DNA from: Orychophragmus violaceus
Taxonomy: Eukaryota > Streptophyta > Magnoliopsida > Brassicales > Brassicaceae
Length of the DNA: 64,000 nt
Assembly (NCBI GenBank): GCA_030180135.1
Contig: CM058237.1
Coordinates: 101,543,489-101,607,488 of the forward strand
Direction of reading: 5' to 3'
In this document: positions 34,846 to 48,110 of the stretch, piece by piece
Layout: every line of letters starts with the position of its first letter
How positions within the stretch are numbered: position 1 is the first letter of the stretch
Notes under the pieces: model-generated
What the model saw: only the letters and a program-made list of their open reading frames with translations
The model's database searches: none
Told to the model about the DNA's origin: nothing
Made by a program: the position numbers and the translations under genes

Positions 34846-37800
34846 TTATGCGTCTGCGTTTCTGGTAACGGTTGCGTTTTCTGGAGGCGGTTTTACATAT
34901 TTTCCAATAACTTTCTGGCGACCACTTCTACTTCTCATTCTATTCAGCTTATCTTTACTTCTCTTCTTCTTCTCCTCTTTCTCTTCATTCTTCTTTTGCC
35001 TATCTTTCTCTAATGAACCTCGCCACACGATCTCACCGGTCCATGGCCATAGCCAGTGACCCACACGACGGTCTGAGTCTGCTTCCTCTGCAAGATCCTC
35101 GTCCATTGTTTTCAGAGTTGTGTAATCGAACCACTTCACCCACATTTTCCCTCTCCTGTTCCTCTGTTTGTGTTGCTCCTGCATCAAACCACTCCCAGGA
35201 TCTATGTACACAATGCGTCTCGCACTGTGGTAAGCCCATACGTTCACCAGAAGCTCTAGTAACCGCGAATAGCAATGCTTGTCCTGTGATAAAATTTAAC
35301 TCACTACTCAAAATCCAAACTCAAATGAACTTTGGCAGAAGAAGGTATGAGTTTCTTACTTTGGTTAAACTCAAATAGCAACGGTTTGTTCGATGATGCT
35401 CTTCATATATCTGTGCATCTAAAGAATCCACAAACATCCTACAAACAAGAGAGAAACACTCTCTAAGTACTCCCTTTTTTCTTTCCAATGGGTAATAATA
35501 ATAAGCAAGCAAGCAAGCACCTTGAGAACATGACAAACTCTAAGAAGGATCTTGTTGGCAACGCCCAGCTCTGCATCACAGACCATGTATCCCCATCCTC
35601 GGGCATTGGTGGCAGTGAGTCCAAATTCTTCATTCCGTACATTTTCTTCAAAGTTTCATTGTAAGCAAACCTTGATCAAAGCCCACGACCCAGGTAAATG
35701 ATGTCTCAAACATTGTTATAAAACTATATTTTTACGAAATCTGTATGGGTTTTACCTGCAGTTCCCAGCATTTATGGCATCACAGAAAGACCAAAAGGGT
35801 TTCTGCAGAGGATTTCTCGGATCTTTGTCCATGCGAACCCAAAAATACAAGGCATCTCCGTGTTTCCGTGTTTGTATAGCATTAAGTAATGTGTTCTCGG
35901 CAATCTTCGATAAAGATTCCTGTTTACGGTTATAGCAGTATTAATAGTACTGCACATAGCATTCAGATTATAGCAGGGGAAGATGTGTACCTTCCTGGCT
36001 GTCGCTCTCCAGGACTGAAAACCTATCCAGGAATTCTTGTGTAAACGATCAATCTTGTTTGAAATTGCAAAAAAAGCTCCAAAGTCACCAAGAGAATCAC
36101 GATAGTACGGATTGTTGAAAAGTGAGAGACGTGATGATGCGTCGATATCATCCATCCTAGGTCTCCTTCCTTTAACTGACTGCAATATGATGCATTCACA
36201 TCTGTTTAGAAAACCATTGCAAAAACTAGATATTGCACATGGGAACTCACCATGCCTACCCCACGATAGAGGGGATATTGATGTAGAAACGACCAGGTTC
36301 CTTCACCAAAATATGGTTCATATATGCATAAAGGTTGACCGGTTCGTAGCAGCTCCCCTTCATCCCTCTCATGTAGATCATTCTTACTTCGGTCTGCCCT
36401 CTTGGCGCTTTTATATACTTCCTCCCATGTTCCATGATACTGCAAGGCTCTGCCTTTCAGCTGCACAACAACACAAAAAGAAATAAAATTGACTCGTACA
36501 AAAAAAGAGATGAGAATGTCATTTGCAGAATGCTTACCTCCTCGTCTTCTCGTCTTTTTCTGCTGTCAATCGTTTGAAGATATCTCTCATCTTCCCATAT
36601 TTCATATACAAATGAATCATCATTAACAACCCCAAATTTCATAGCTTCTCCTGGTGTATGATTCCAATGCCCCTCAACATTCGCTATGAATTCATAGCTT
36701 CTTGCTGTTCTGTTATTAGGCCATGCATCCAGGAAAGCTTCAAACAGATGCCAACTCCACTCTTCTCTCAGTTTTGGAGGAACTGTCTGTAAATCCTTAG
36801 GAGAAGCAACTTCTGACGAAAAATTGAGAATATTCTCTAGTAGAACCGCATAACCTTCTATGGTTTCCAGAGCCATCATATTTTTACCCGCTGCTTTCCC
36901 CATCAAGCCAATATTCTGAGCCAACGGGGATATTTTCCCTTCTGTTATCACTTCAAGCACAATCTGCGCCAGAAGCTTAAGATTCTCCTTGGGGAAAAGA
37001 TACCCAGTAACCCTGTCATCAACCTATTTGATATTTGCCAATACAGTCAGTATGCCACAACAAATCTCCATGGAGAAACGAGCAAAGGAAAAGAACAATA
37101 CATGTTTTTTAATATTCAAGAGGTCCGGTGCGACTATCGGTTTCCCCAATGCCATGGCCTTCATCAAAATTTCTGGAAAAGATTGCTCCTCAAGAAATGA
37201 TCCGTATATGACAAGATCAGAACTTCCCAGTATCTTATCAACATTCCCTGCGACGCTTACATGCTTCACAGCATCTTTTGGATATGTCAAGTTCTGAGAA
37301 ATTGTCTAAGAAGTTCAAAAACAAACCAAGGTTAGTGATTTTGTAATCTCTATCTTCAAAAGCTACAAACCATTTCATCAACAGCAAAGCAGACCTTTGT
37401 TATACCTCAATAGCTACGCTGTAGTTGGAAGCTGACTCTCCACCAAAAACTATGATCTTGAGATGGGAATTATAACTTTCACTGCTATACCCTGAAAATA
37501 ACGGCCGTAGAGCTTGCAGAATAAGAGCATGTTCCAGCCATTGTCCTTTGTACAAGAACTGACTTCCCACTATGGAAATGACTAAGTCAGCTTTCCGTGG
37601 AAAGTCCAGATTCTTTGCTTTCCATGCTTCTTCAGGAGATCCAGGAATCACATAAAAGTTGCCAGCATCAAACTCGGAGTAGAGAATCTGCATGAAGCAA
37701 AAAGGTAAGTCAATTGAAAAAGTAATTATCCAAAGCAGAAACAAAATGAATATTATTTTGCTGCTTGCACTCTAATCATAAAACATTACCGGAAGGAGAT

Positions 37801-39226
37801 AATTATGGAAGACTACAACCGATGCCCGGCTGAAAATCTTTTTCCAATCCGTTAGGAGTTCGGTATGCCCTGTTGAGTTATACTGTCTAGACCGAACAGC
37901 TAGAGTTTCTTCATTGATGACCCAAACAAGAGGCAAAGATTTGAAAGGTTCTTGCATGAAGCTGTCAAAGAATAACAATAGTTTAAACTATCAAGAACTT
38001 CGGGAAAAAAGAATCCACATAGGTAACAAATATATATGTGTGTACAATAATATAAACATTTGTATAAATTCTCGTTTCATTATACCATGATTATAAACCA
38101 AACCAGAACAATGTGATAAAGACTCACACCAAAGAACCGAAAGGTCTTACCAAGTAAACATACTCCTAGCTTCGAGAGAGTTTACAATTACACCATCATA
38201 GCTTCAGGATAAGAAGAAAGAAAATCATCAATGATCAGAAAACATCTCATTGACCAAGTCAAGTCAACTTATAAGAACCTATAATGCATTGGATTATCCA
38301 TCAAACTGAATCACATGACTAACATTAAATTAGCTATAGCCTCAAGAATAATTCCGAGCTCTAAACTAATCAAGACATGCTTCACTAGTTCTCAAACAGT
38401 TGTCAAGCAATACATACGAGAGCCAGTCGATAACACAAGTTGATGCATGGTTAGTCTCGAGTATTGTGACTGAAACTCCCATTTTCTGCCAAATTCCATG
38501 TACTGGACCGTCTTCGAGTGAATACACCTACCACGGACAAGATTGAGGTTTCCTGTTATCATCATGACTTCATAGTTACTGGTCCAGACAAGAGCAACAA
38601 ATATATACCTCAATTGCATATCCAATCTCTTGCAGTGCCTTGGAGACAGTCACCATTAACAGATGTTCCGGATCAGGCAACAAATCGGCAAAAGCCTTAA
38701 AAGAAGAGTAAAGCACAATGCAGTCATCAGATCAACCAAGCTTGACAGAAATTTTTGCATTAGCTAAAAGCTAAGTACTGACCAGTGCTAGCTTTGGCTT
38801 TAGGAATCCAAATCGCTGCATAGTTGTATTGAGAGAAGATGATGTGAAATTGAAAGCATTACTACTAGTTTGAGTTTCTCTGTGGAATTTCATCAGGAGC
38901 TTGGTGGGCTCAAATCTAACATCCTCACCGAAATCGAAAACCCCTCTCTCCTTGAAAACGAGTAAATCAGGTGGCAAAACATCCTTGATACTCCATGGCT
39001 TATCCGATTTGTCGATGACGAGAGCGGGTAGAAACATTTGGAATAGCACAACGAAGAAGAAGAAGACTCCCATGGTGCAAATCCATTGGATGTAATCGAT
39101 CCTCTTGGAAACAAAGAATCTCGAGAGCCTCGATCTGTTTCTCTGCAAGAACGGGTGTTGTTGTTGTCTTGCCCCTCTCCCGGCATTCTCTCTCTTGGCC
39201 GGAATCCCAGATTCAAGAGAACCCAT
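34846..39226 (-). CDS. Golgi-type GT-B glycosyltransferase (family GT4/Glycos_transf_1), 13 exons
   Basis: Predicted 1004 residues, homologous to AT4G01210 from memory. Exons in coding order: 39226-38783, 38695-38609, 38527-38418, 37961-37790, 37687-37406, 37305-37102, 37023-36538, 36460-36251, 36179-35991, 35919-35756, 35670-35521, 35438-35360, 35283-34846. They total 3015 nt, all with GT-AG introns and one continuous frame. A basic N-terminus is followed by one membrane anchor (residues about 47-73, WICTMGVFFFFVVLFQMF), a type II Golgi topology. The sugar-nucleotide domain has GSSDLVIYGSFLEEQSFPEI and KAMALGKPIVAPDLL with the EX7E pattern of GT4 retaining enzymes, then VTGYLFPKENL. The C-terminal half is family-specific, rich in Trp, and ends in a Lys-rich tail (KNEEKEEKKKRSKDKLNRM). 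Donor and acceptor sugars are unknown. No lesion seen. Confidence 0.93.
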
Positions 39227-39699
39227 TTAAACTGAGAAATTACATGCAACTCCGGCGAGATTACGGAATCTTTAATAAAAGAAAATGAAACCTAACGCAA
39301 AAGCTACGAAGACCTCAACTCCTCACCTAACAAATATCCACAAATCTGAACGAAATCAGAATGAAAATCATTCAGTTCAAGACGTAGAGCATCAGCAGCA
39401 GCGCACAGATGCGTAGTTTCTTGTGAGCTTAGTAAAAGCAAAGAGAGATAAAGTCAAGGCGTCAATGGTAGAATCAAAGGAGACTGTACAGAGAATTTAC
39501 AAATCAGAGTTTCTCTTCTGAGCTGCGCGGATTCGAAGGGAGCAAGAATCTTTGCTTCCCTGTCTTTCTAAAGTCACCCCTTTATTTTATTTTTCATTTT
39601 GGTGTGACCAAAAAATTATGTTTTTACTTTCTTTTGGAGAACGATTTAAAGAATATATTATCCTTTTAGAGATTTCAATCTTCACTATTAAAATATGAA
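39227..39699 (-). promoter_or_regulatory. Upstream region of the glycosyltransferase gene
   Basis: About 470 bp between the start codon and the LINE tail, probably containing the 5' leader and core promoter. No single motif is convincing. Confidence 0.45.
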
Positions 39700-39735
39700 T
39701 TTTTTTTTTTTTTTGTCAACTGCAGAACAGAAAGG

Positions 39736-41383
39736 TCAATGCCACTTGATTACATAAGACTGATCGACACAACGAGCAAACTGAGCGAGGTCATTAGCAA
39801 ACGTATTAAGCGCACGAGCAATCCACTGAAATGAAGACGGCGGGTAGGAAGCATGTAGATCCTGAAGATATCCATACAAGTACGGATGGGTGGAGGACAG
39901 AGGAGCTGCCGGCGGTGCAGAGAGAGAGTTGTAAAGAGAGGCATTATCACCGCAAAAGAGCACCTGCTTATAACCCAACCTCCGGATTTGGGTGACAGCA
40001 TCGTGGAGAGAAAGAGCTTCTGCTTCCAAGCACGATCCAACCGGGGCAGCCGAAGACGATCCCGAGAGGAGAAGAGTACCCTGTGCAGAGAAAAGAGTCC
40101 AAGCAAGCCCACAACGCGAGGTGGGGTTAATCCAGGAAGCATCAACCAAGTAGAAGAAGGTATATGGGCGATTGTAAAGTTCTGCTTGAGAAGTAAGTTG
40201 GACTGGACGTTCCAATGCGTGTAGCGAAGGGGTGTGGGGAGGAGATGAAGAAGCCTCTAACCACATCCGATGATCGGCGATAGCCTGGTGGAGAATGTCA
40301 ACAAGATGGGTGGAATGACCCTGAAAGATCAGAGTGTTCCTAGCTTTCCAAATTCTCCATCCTATAAAAGGGAAAAGGGGAGGAGAAGAAAGCGGGACAT
40401 TGCTCGTGGAGAGCAGAGAATGTATAAAGGAAAATAGAGATTGATTTGGATTGAGTTGTACCCGATAAAGAGTGATCCGAGACAGCTCCCAAATCTCTTG
40501 TGCGACACGACATTGGAATAGCATGTGGCCTATAGTTTCTGGATACTCTCCACATACAAAGCAATCAGATGACACATTGATCCTTCTTCGACAGAGTGCA
40601 TGAGCACAAGGGAGAGCATTGTGAAGAACTCGCCACCAAAAGTGATGTAACTTAGGAGGTATCTTGAGCTGCCAAATCTTATGGCAAAGACTGCGACGGA
40701 TCGAGTGATCGTGATCCACGGGAATAGAGGGTTTGATGAGTTGGTGGTATCCAGATTTTACTGAATACTCACCATGGTTCGTAAATATCCAAACAGGTTT
40801 ATCAGGAAGAGTAACTTGAGGGATGCGTATCCGGGATGCTAGGGTTGAATCAACAGGAGGCAAAATGTGAGAGAGAATGATTGGATCCCAAGATGCCGAG
40901 GCAGAGCTAAAAAGATTAGAAACGGTGGCATCAATGGGTAATGTGGAGGGAGTGGGAAAGGCCGGGCGAGGGGGGGAATCTAGCCATGTGTCTTGCCAAA
41001 TACGTACCGTTTGTCCGTCACCAATTTTCCAGCGAAGGCCTTGTCGGAGGAGGGGAAGAGCTTGAGAGAGACTGCGCCAGGCATGACTGGGACGGGAACT
41101 AAGAGTGGAAGAGAGAATAGACTTCTGATGATAGTACTTAGCCTGAAATACCTTTGCCAATAGAGAAGAGGGCTTGGTAAGCATGTGCCAGCATTGTTTA
41201 GCTAGGAGAGCTACATTAAAAAGATGTAAATCTTTAAAGCCTAAACCACTGTGCTGCTTCAAGAGAGTCATACGGTCCCATGAGACCCAAGGGATTTTGT
41301 GATGATCAGGGGAGTTAGACCACCAAAACCGACGCATTAACTGGGTAAGTTTAGAGGTGAGCCTCTTTGGTAGGAGAAAGCAG
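39736..41383 (-). pseudogene. LINE ORF2 C-terminal part (zf-RVT and RNase H)
   Basis: A long open frame of about 533 residues from the first Met, continuing upstream to the Copia C junction (LLPKRLTSKLTQLMRRFWWS). It contains the zinc-binding RVT region (KIPPKLHHFWWRVLHNALP, CFVCGEYPETIGHMLFQC) and an RNase H domain (FFYLVDASWINPTSRCGLAW, EAEALSLHDAV, LFCGDNASLYNSL, ARALNTFANDLAQFA). Some of the RNase H residues look substituted, but the frame itself is undamaged over 1.6 kb, so the LINE was young when interrupted. Confidence 0.88.
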
Positions 41384-42015
41384 TGTTGGAATTGTGTCCA
41401 GTAATCTCGGTACTGTCTCTAGAAAGTAAGAGTATGTCAATGATCAGACATAAGTCATATAATACTGGGGGTCATGATGGCTTGCTAGAGTCCGCTCATG
41501 ATCTATAAGTCTTGGACTTATTGCCTTTATTATATGATCCCATATGGGTCACATGCCTAAGCTAACAGGAAAATGTGTAGGAACGGTTTAGCAGAAGTAC
41601 GGTAAAAGTGCTAGGCATTTACTGTACTTAGAGAGAATAAAACGGTTTAGCCACTGTGTGTCGATCGATACACAAGGTGTGTCGATCGACACAGTGCGCG
41701 AATGCCGTCGAGTTAATTGGTGTTTGGGCCAAATGGCCCAAACGGAACCGGACTAGTTTTATAAATAAAACTCGAGTTCAGAACCAAAAACCCTAGCCGA
41801 AAACTCTCTCTCCCTCTGCGCCGAGTTCCCCTAGTGGCCTAGCAGCCTTCTTCCTGATTGGTGTGCGTGTGTGAACCTCTGGAGGAGTTATCTCTCGGTG
41901 GCTCTCTGATCTCTGACATACCATCTCTTTCCGCTGCAAACAGGTATAAGGTGAGATCTATCATTGTTTCTATTCTAGAGAACCTAGATCAGCATGTTTA
42001 GGTTAATCTGAATCT
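41384..42015 (+). repeat. Copia C 5' LTR, 3' end deleted
   Basis: Begins TGTTGGAATTGTG. After AATCT at 42011-42015 the sequence jumps to CAGAGCTATTGG, the remnant of the primer site. The palindrome pair has starts at 41658 and 41679. Confidence 0.88.
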
Positions 42016-42222
42016 CAGAGCTATTGGTTCTGGTTTTTCTTGTTTAGATTCAAGTTTAGGATTGTTTTTCTTGTTTAAAAGTGTTTTGAATCAACTACTG
42101 ATAAGAGAAATCACTTAAGCAACAAGGAATTGAAACCTAAACACACTTAAAATCGCAGAAACCAAGCTATATTGATTTGGTAGAATGCGATTTTCAAAAG
42201 TCAGTATCGACTGCGATCGCAT

Positions 42223-42511
42223 GGATCGATCGATACGATCGCATGGATCGGTCGATACAGTCTATCGGCTAACCCTGTTAACGCGTGAAAGCATCGATCG
42301 ATGCAGGATCGATGCAGGTTCGATGTTGGTGCATCGACCGATGCGGTTGGTGCATCGATCGACACGGTTAGGGTTTTGGCTCGGTTTCCGTGCATGCGTG
42401 AGAGCATCGATCGATACAGGATCGATGCACGATCGATGCAGGATCGATGCTAAGAGCATCGACCGATGCGGTTGATGGATCGATCGACACGGTTGGTTCA
42501 TCGATCGACAT
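42223..42511. repeat. Dense array of CGATCG palindromes in the Copia C leader
   Basis: About 14 full or partial sites. Full-site starts include 42223, 42245, 42291, 42331, 42352, 42404, 42456, 42477 and 42498, with partial GGATCGATGC-type sites between (42306, 42317, 42419, 42430, 42441). Distances 42331-42352, 42456-42477 and 42477-42498 are each 21 bp; others are 22, 15 and 11. Short ORFs on both strands here are by-products of the repeat. Confidence 0.9.
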
Positions 42512-43661
42512 GGTTGGTTTAAGGCTCGGTTTAATATTTTGATTAAAATTAATTCGTCCTGGTTTAATAAACAGATTTAATAATTTTATTAAGTCTGGTT
42601 AAACCGGGACAAGAAATCCAATGTCGAAAGAATTATTGGATTTTGTGCCTAAACCAGGATTTTCTAATTTGATTTGGTTGGACCAAATAAATTGAGAAAA
42701 TCCGGTTTAGTAAATAACCGGTTGACAATTGTGGTCATCGTAGTAATTAAAATTTGGTTAGACCAATTTTAATGAACCAGACCGGTTATGTCATTTAATT
42801 GGACAATTGGGTCATGTCTTGGATATGGACCAATTCTTGGGCCTCGGGCCAAGAAGTTAAAACAATTGGGCCAATTATTTGAGTCTTTCTTCAGATTAAT
42901 TTAAAATTTATTTTATAAAATTATAAAGTCGATTTTAAATTAAAGTTTCCGAAATTTTGAAATTAGAAAGTTTCTTAAAATAGAAGTTTCTAGATTTGCG
43001 GGTTTTGGATTTTAAAGAAATTTCTAAAGTTAGAAAGTTTCCGGTTTTAGAAAGTTTCCAATTTTAGAAAGTTTCCTAAAATAGTAGGTTTCCAAAAATG
43101 GAAAGTTTCCCGAAATAGTAATCTTCTATTTTGGGAATGAATTTTTAAATAAATAAACCTACGAACCTCAAATAATATCAAGCGTTGGATGTCTTGTCCA
43201 TTCTATGTCAGCTGTCGAAGCCCATTCAATTGTATTCATGGCCTTACAGTGTGAGGGTGTCTGCTTTTGCGTGGATAAGACGGTTTGTGATTCATAAATG
43301 TCATTGGGAGTCCCAGACATTAATGATTACATGACTGTATAGTCTGGTTTTCTTGACTAGGCCATCGGGAGTCCCGGGCCTTGAGACATCAGAGTGGATT
43401 GGGCCTCGGGCCCAGATTCACAACCAAGAGTTATATCACGGATATAATTAGCCGACATAGGGCTTACCGATATAAGCTGAGTTTTGGTGACGGCCAGTGG
43501 CCCACTTTAATCTTAGTTATATGTGGATCTTGGAATCATTATATTCTATTGAGGGTAACTTATGTTATTGAATATAATGCGTGATTAATCATATTAAATT
43601 TAATACGAGATTAATCATATTGAACATATTAACTAAAATCCTTTTATCTTAATTTTCAGTT

Positions 43662-44681
43662 ATGACTAGCACAAACAATCAAAACACTTTCTCGATCCGG
43701 TCTGTCCTTAAGATGGACAAGCTGAACGAATCAAATTTCTTGACTTGGTCGCGGAACCTGAGGCTAGTCCTCAGACAGGAGAGAAAGGACTATGTCCTTG
43801 AGAGAGCTCTCCCCGTGAGGATCGGGTCCAATGCTTCTCATGCAGTATATGATGCTTGGAATAAGCATTATAATGATGTGGTAGATGTGCGTGGTCTGAT
43901 ATTGGCTACCATGGACTCAGACTTGCGGAAGCAATATGAGAACATGGAGTCGCCAATAGAGATGATCAGCGGCCTGAAATTGAAATTTCAGGAGCAGATA
44001 AGAGTGGAGAGATACCAGTTGGTTAAATCTCTCACTAGCTGCAAGCTACCAAATGATCATCCAGTGAGTCCTCATGTCAGTAAAATGATGGGTTACATTG
44101 ATAACCTGAGGAAACTGGATGATCATGTTAGCCAAGAATTGGCAACTGAGATCATTCTGCAGTCACTGCCGTCAAGCTATGATAAGTTCAGAAGGAACTA
44201 TATCAAGAAAGGCTTAACGAAGACGCTGACTGAACTGCATGATATGCTCAAGACAGTTGAGCCAAACGTGAAGAGTACCCTGTACAATCTCATAAATGAG
44301 AAGGGTAGGTTTACTAAACCTAATGCTGACAAGGGTGAAGACAAAGTTGTCCAGATTTTGAATCATGGCAAGCGTGTGTCTTCTGAGCCCGAGTCAGATA
44401 CCTCTTACGTTGGTAAGTGCTGCTACTGTAAGGAGACAGGGCATTGGAAGAGAGATTGCATTAAATTCATGGAAGATGATGAGGAGTTAAAGTCGATGTA
44501 TGCGACTACTTCCTTAGGTATTCATGTTATTACTTCAAGTTCTACCTTAAAGGTATTGGATACTGGTTGTGGCACTGATATTTGTGATAATATGCAGAGC
44601 CTAAGCAACAGTAGAACGTTGAAGGAAGGGCAAGTGAAACTACATGTCTGGAAGGAGCTTGGGATGCTGCCTCAGCCGTAG
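43662..44681 (+). CDS. Copia C Gag with CCHC zinc knuckle and protease motif
   Basis: 339 residues, open from MTSTNNQNTFSIRSVL. It has the UBN2-type Gag core (SNFLTWSRNLRLVLRQERKD), zinc knuckle CCYCKETGHWKRDC and the protease-like motif VLDTGCGTDICDN, then ends at MLPQP. The start follows the leader directly. It is the only intact gag of the B/C pair and could supply capsids for relatives; expression is unknown. Confidence 0.87.
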   Translation: MTSTNNQNTFSIRSVLKMDKLNESNFLTWSRNLRLVLRQERKDYVLERALPVRIGSNASHAVYDAWNKHYNDVVDVRGLILATMDSDLRKQYENMESPIEMISGLKLKFQEQIRVERYQLVKSLTSCKLPNDHPVSPHVSKMMGYIDNLRKLDDHVSQELATEIILQSLPSSYDKFRRNYIKKGLTKTLTELHDMLKTVEPNVKSTLYNLINEKGRFTKPNADKGEDKVVQILNHGKRVSSEPESDTSYVGKCCYCKETGHWKRDCIKFMEDDEELKSMYATTSLGIHVITSSSTLKVLDTGCGTDICDNMQSLSNSRTLKEGQVKLHVWKELGMLPQP

Positions 44682-47250
44682 GGTTTTTCACTTATAGATC
44701 CCTTTGAGGCTTGGTTTTGTATTAAGTAATTGCTACAATGTACCTGCTTTAAGCAGAGTTGTCTTTCATTTTCTTGTAAGAATTTGAATGTTTTTCATTT
44801 TGATAAAAGACAAGTTTTGTTCTTTTGATCTTAATGAAATATTAATTGTAGCACCCTATTCATGGAATGGGTTCTATATCTTAAACCAAAGAGTGCCTAA
44901 ATGTAACATAAATACCGAATTGGTTTAAATCTGATGAATTAAACCTGATTTTTCTTGGCATAAAGTCTTGGTCACATAGAGTAAGTCGGATTCAGAAATC
45001 CCATAGTCATGGACTGTTGGGCTCATTTGATAAAATATCTTATGAGACTTGAATTCTGTTTACTAGACCAAAAGGTAAAGGGCCTATCTTAGCCGAGCTA
45101 GAGAAAGGCCCAAAGGCTTATTGGACCTGGAACATACTCATGTATGTGGCCCAATGAGCAGAAATGCCAGAGAAAATCTCTTGTACTTCATTGTCTCTAC
45201 TGATTACTTCAGTGAGTGTGACTGTGTTCATTTGATGAGACACAAGTCGGAATTCTTTGACATGGTCGAAAGAGTTCCAGAATGAAGTATAGGATCTGAA
45301 TGACAAAAGTATTAAGACTCTGGATTAAATCACGAGTGAGAATACTTAAGTCATTGATTGTGTGATCATCTTAATGAGTGTGAAATCGTTTCACAGCTCA
45401 TTTCTCCTGAAAACCTGAAGGTGTTTTCTGTGAGAAAGAATCAGATCTTATTAGAAATGATTAAAGAAGAGTCACACGAATCTCCCATGATATTATTTAA
45501 GAATAACGCTCTAAAATATCTAAGTTTACGCTGAAATAGTTCCACAAATATCAGTTGAAAGACACCACGTAAATGTGGATTGAATTCGATCCAAATTCGT
45601 CTTTACTGAGTATTTGTAGTTGTACTACTTCGCTGGTTGTCCGAAGAAAACCAAGGCTTGTTACTTTTACGTCCATTCTGTTTTCTAAAAAGGGAAGTTA
45701 TTTTCCAAGAAGAACAGTGGGAGTAAAAGTATAACTCGAAGAAATTCGAGAAATACAGGAGGCTGCTCAACCTGTTGAGGGAGAGCAGCGGAAGGATTTA
45801 CAGATTTCTGTAGAATCTACACCTGTGGAGCCTTGTCCGAAGGAAACCAAGGCTTGTTACTTTTACGTCCATTCTGTTTTCTAAGAAGGGAAGTTATTTT
45901 CAAGAAGAACAGTGGGAGTAAAAGTATAACTCGAAGAAATTCGAGAAATACAGGAGGCTGCTTTACCTATTGAGGGAGAGCAGCGGAAGGATTTACAGAT
46001 TTCTGTAGAATCTACACCTGTGGAGCCTGAAGTTCGCAGATATGAATGAATCAGTTACTAATCCGAGAGTGATTTCTCGTCATTAGTTGAACCTGATAAT
46101 CATTGAAAGTTCGCATGATCTGATGATCATTGAAAGCGACGAATCTGCGAAATTCAAAGAAGCGAAAGTGAGCCCGGACTCCGAAAAATTACATTTTATG
46201 TAAGTTAGCTTCATCGATTCATTCATGGATGGAAGCAAACATATCGGAGTTGGAATCTTCGTTCTGTTGAAGTAGTCAAGGTTTTGACTTGAACAGGAAC
46301 GAAGCGGAACTGTGTGTTTACTAATAGATTAGTGGGAGCGATATTGCATTTCTCATATTGTATGTCGATGACATACTGATTCTCGAAAATGACGTCCCAA
46401 TGCTGCAGTCAGTAAAGGACTGGCTTGGGAGTTGGTTCTAATGATTGACATGAGTAAAGCCACGTATGTTCTTGGATTTTGGATCTAAAGATAGAGATCC
46501 GAAAGAGCTGGTAAGACAAAGTCAGGATTCTTATCCCGACAAAGTCCTACAAGTTTTCAGCATTACAAGAAGGGTTTTATGCAAATGTCACATGGCATTA
46601 CGTTAAGCAAGACACAGTGTCCTACGATAACTGCTGAGCTTAAATGCATGGATAAGATTCCATATGCGTCGGCAATTGGATCTATCATGTATGCCATGAA
46701 ACGTACTTGTTTGATGTTGCTTTAATGTTAAGCAAGACAAGTAAAGACCAGTCAAATCCAGCAAAGAACACTGGATTGCCGTAAAGAATATCCTAAAGTA
46801 TTTAAGGAATACTAAGGATAAATTCTTGAGTTACGGAGAAAGGGAGGTGCTACGAGTCGGTAGAGTCTGAAAGGCAAGTTTCCAATAGACAAAGATGATT
46901 TCCGATCACAGTCCGGTTATATCTTGTGTCTATCTGGCGGTGCAAGGCACTGTTGCTGACTCCATGACTTAAGCTGAACATTTCGCAACTTGGGAGTGGC
47001 GAAAGAGGTTGTTTGGAAAGAAGAGTTCGTCACTGAACTTGATGTGATTTCCAGCATAGATGAGACTAGCTGCACATCAGAGGTCCAAACACCTTGAGGA
47101 TAGGTATAACCTATTCCGTGAGATAAATGACAGAGATGTTAAGTAGATCAGCAAGTTTCAACGAATGAGAACGTTGCTAATCTATTAACGAAGCCACTCC
47201 TTAGGCCTAAGCACGAGTCGCGGACTGTTGCTGTAGGATAAGTGAAATTA
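44682..47250 (+). pseudogene. Copia C pol remnants
   Basis: Frame-broken integrase, reverse transcriptase and RNase H echoes parallel Copia B almost base for base (for example the MRHKSEFFDM region near 45233 and SAIGSIMYAM near 46668). Stops and frame changes at matching places show that most decay predates both insertions. Confidence 0.8.
45638..46029 (+). repeat. 196-bp tandem duplication in Copia C pol remnant
   Basis: TGTCCGAAG.AAACCAAGGC...CCTGTGGAGCC is present at 45638 and again at 45834. Copia B has a single copy at the matching place (about 25664). Confidence 0.9.
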
Positions 47251-48110
47251 AGATATAGTCTTAATTTCAGTGGGAGTTATTAAAGGGTTTTATTTAGTTA
47301 TTTGATATGTTCTTGTAAAACATTCTTATGTTTAATGAAATTATTATTTCAAGATTATTTTAACTGTGAAGAAATAATCGTTCCAAAGTGATATAAACCA
47401 TTTTATAGGTCATCGAAGTAAGTGACTTGATCTTGAGTCATCAAAGTCATTTAGCTTGATCATGAGACCCTATATTTGATAGATGGATTATATCATCCTG
47501 TCCCTAGTCGAAGGTTGTTGAAATTGGAACACCAACAACCGTGAGAGACTGGATTGGTATCTGACTTGTGACAAAGTCTCAGTGTGTCACAGATGCGCGG
47601 CATCAAAGTCAATACATAGGTGTATGTTGGGAACATACGACCGGACAAGACCCGATTATGAGAACTCTTCAGGATATTTATATCTGTGTCATAAGAGATT
47701 CTCACTACGACTATAGAGTATAGTCCTTAGACCTGAGTTCGCATGCATGTGACTGCACATGGACTGATGCACTTTGATCATTGTCTAACGCTATCGTTCT
47801 GCGATAGTTATAAGGACCTTGTTTGGGTACATCATGAAATGAGTAGTTTACAGTGATGGAACAAGACGGAATTTGTCCCTCCAATATAAATGGAGTGAAT
47901 ATCTCTAGGCCAATCGGAGATTTGAATACTGGAAAATGCATGGCCATGCTCAAACGGACTGTCCCGAGTCGTTTGGATTGTCAGTATCAAATCAGAGTCC
48001 GATGAACAAGATTAGGCTTTATAAGGATGACACCAATCTTGCCTTATGACTAATCGAGATATTGTGACAAAAGGATTATGAATACAGAGATTCCAGTACA
48101 AGTGGGAGAT

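Noticed and set aside
42185..42501. Overlapping ORFs on both strands in the Copia C leader
   Set aside because: They are generated by the CGATCG palindrome array, which lacks stops in several frames; composition is repetitive and no family is recognised.
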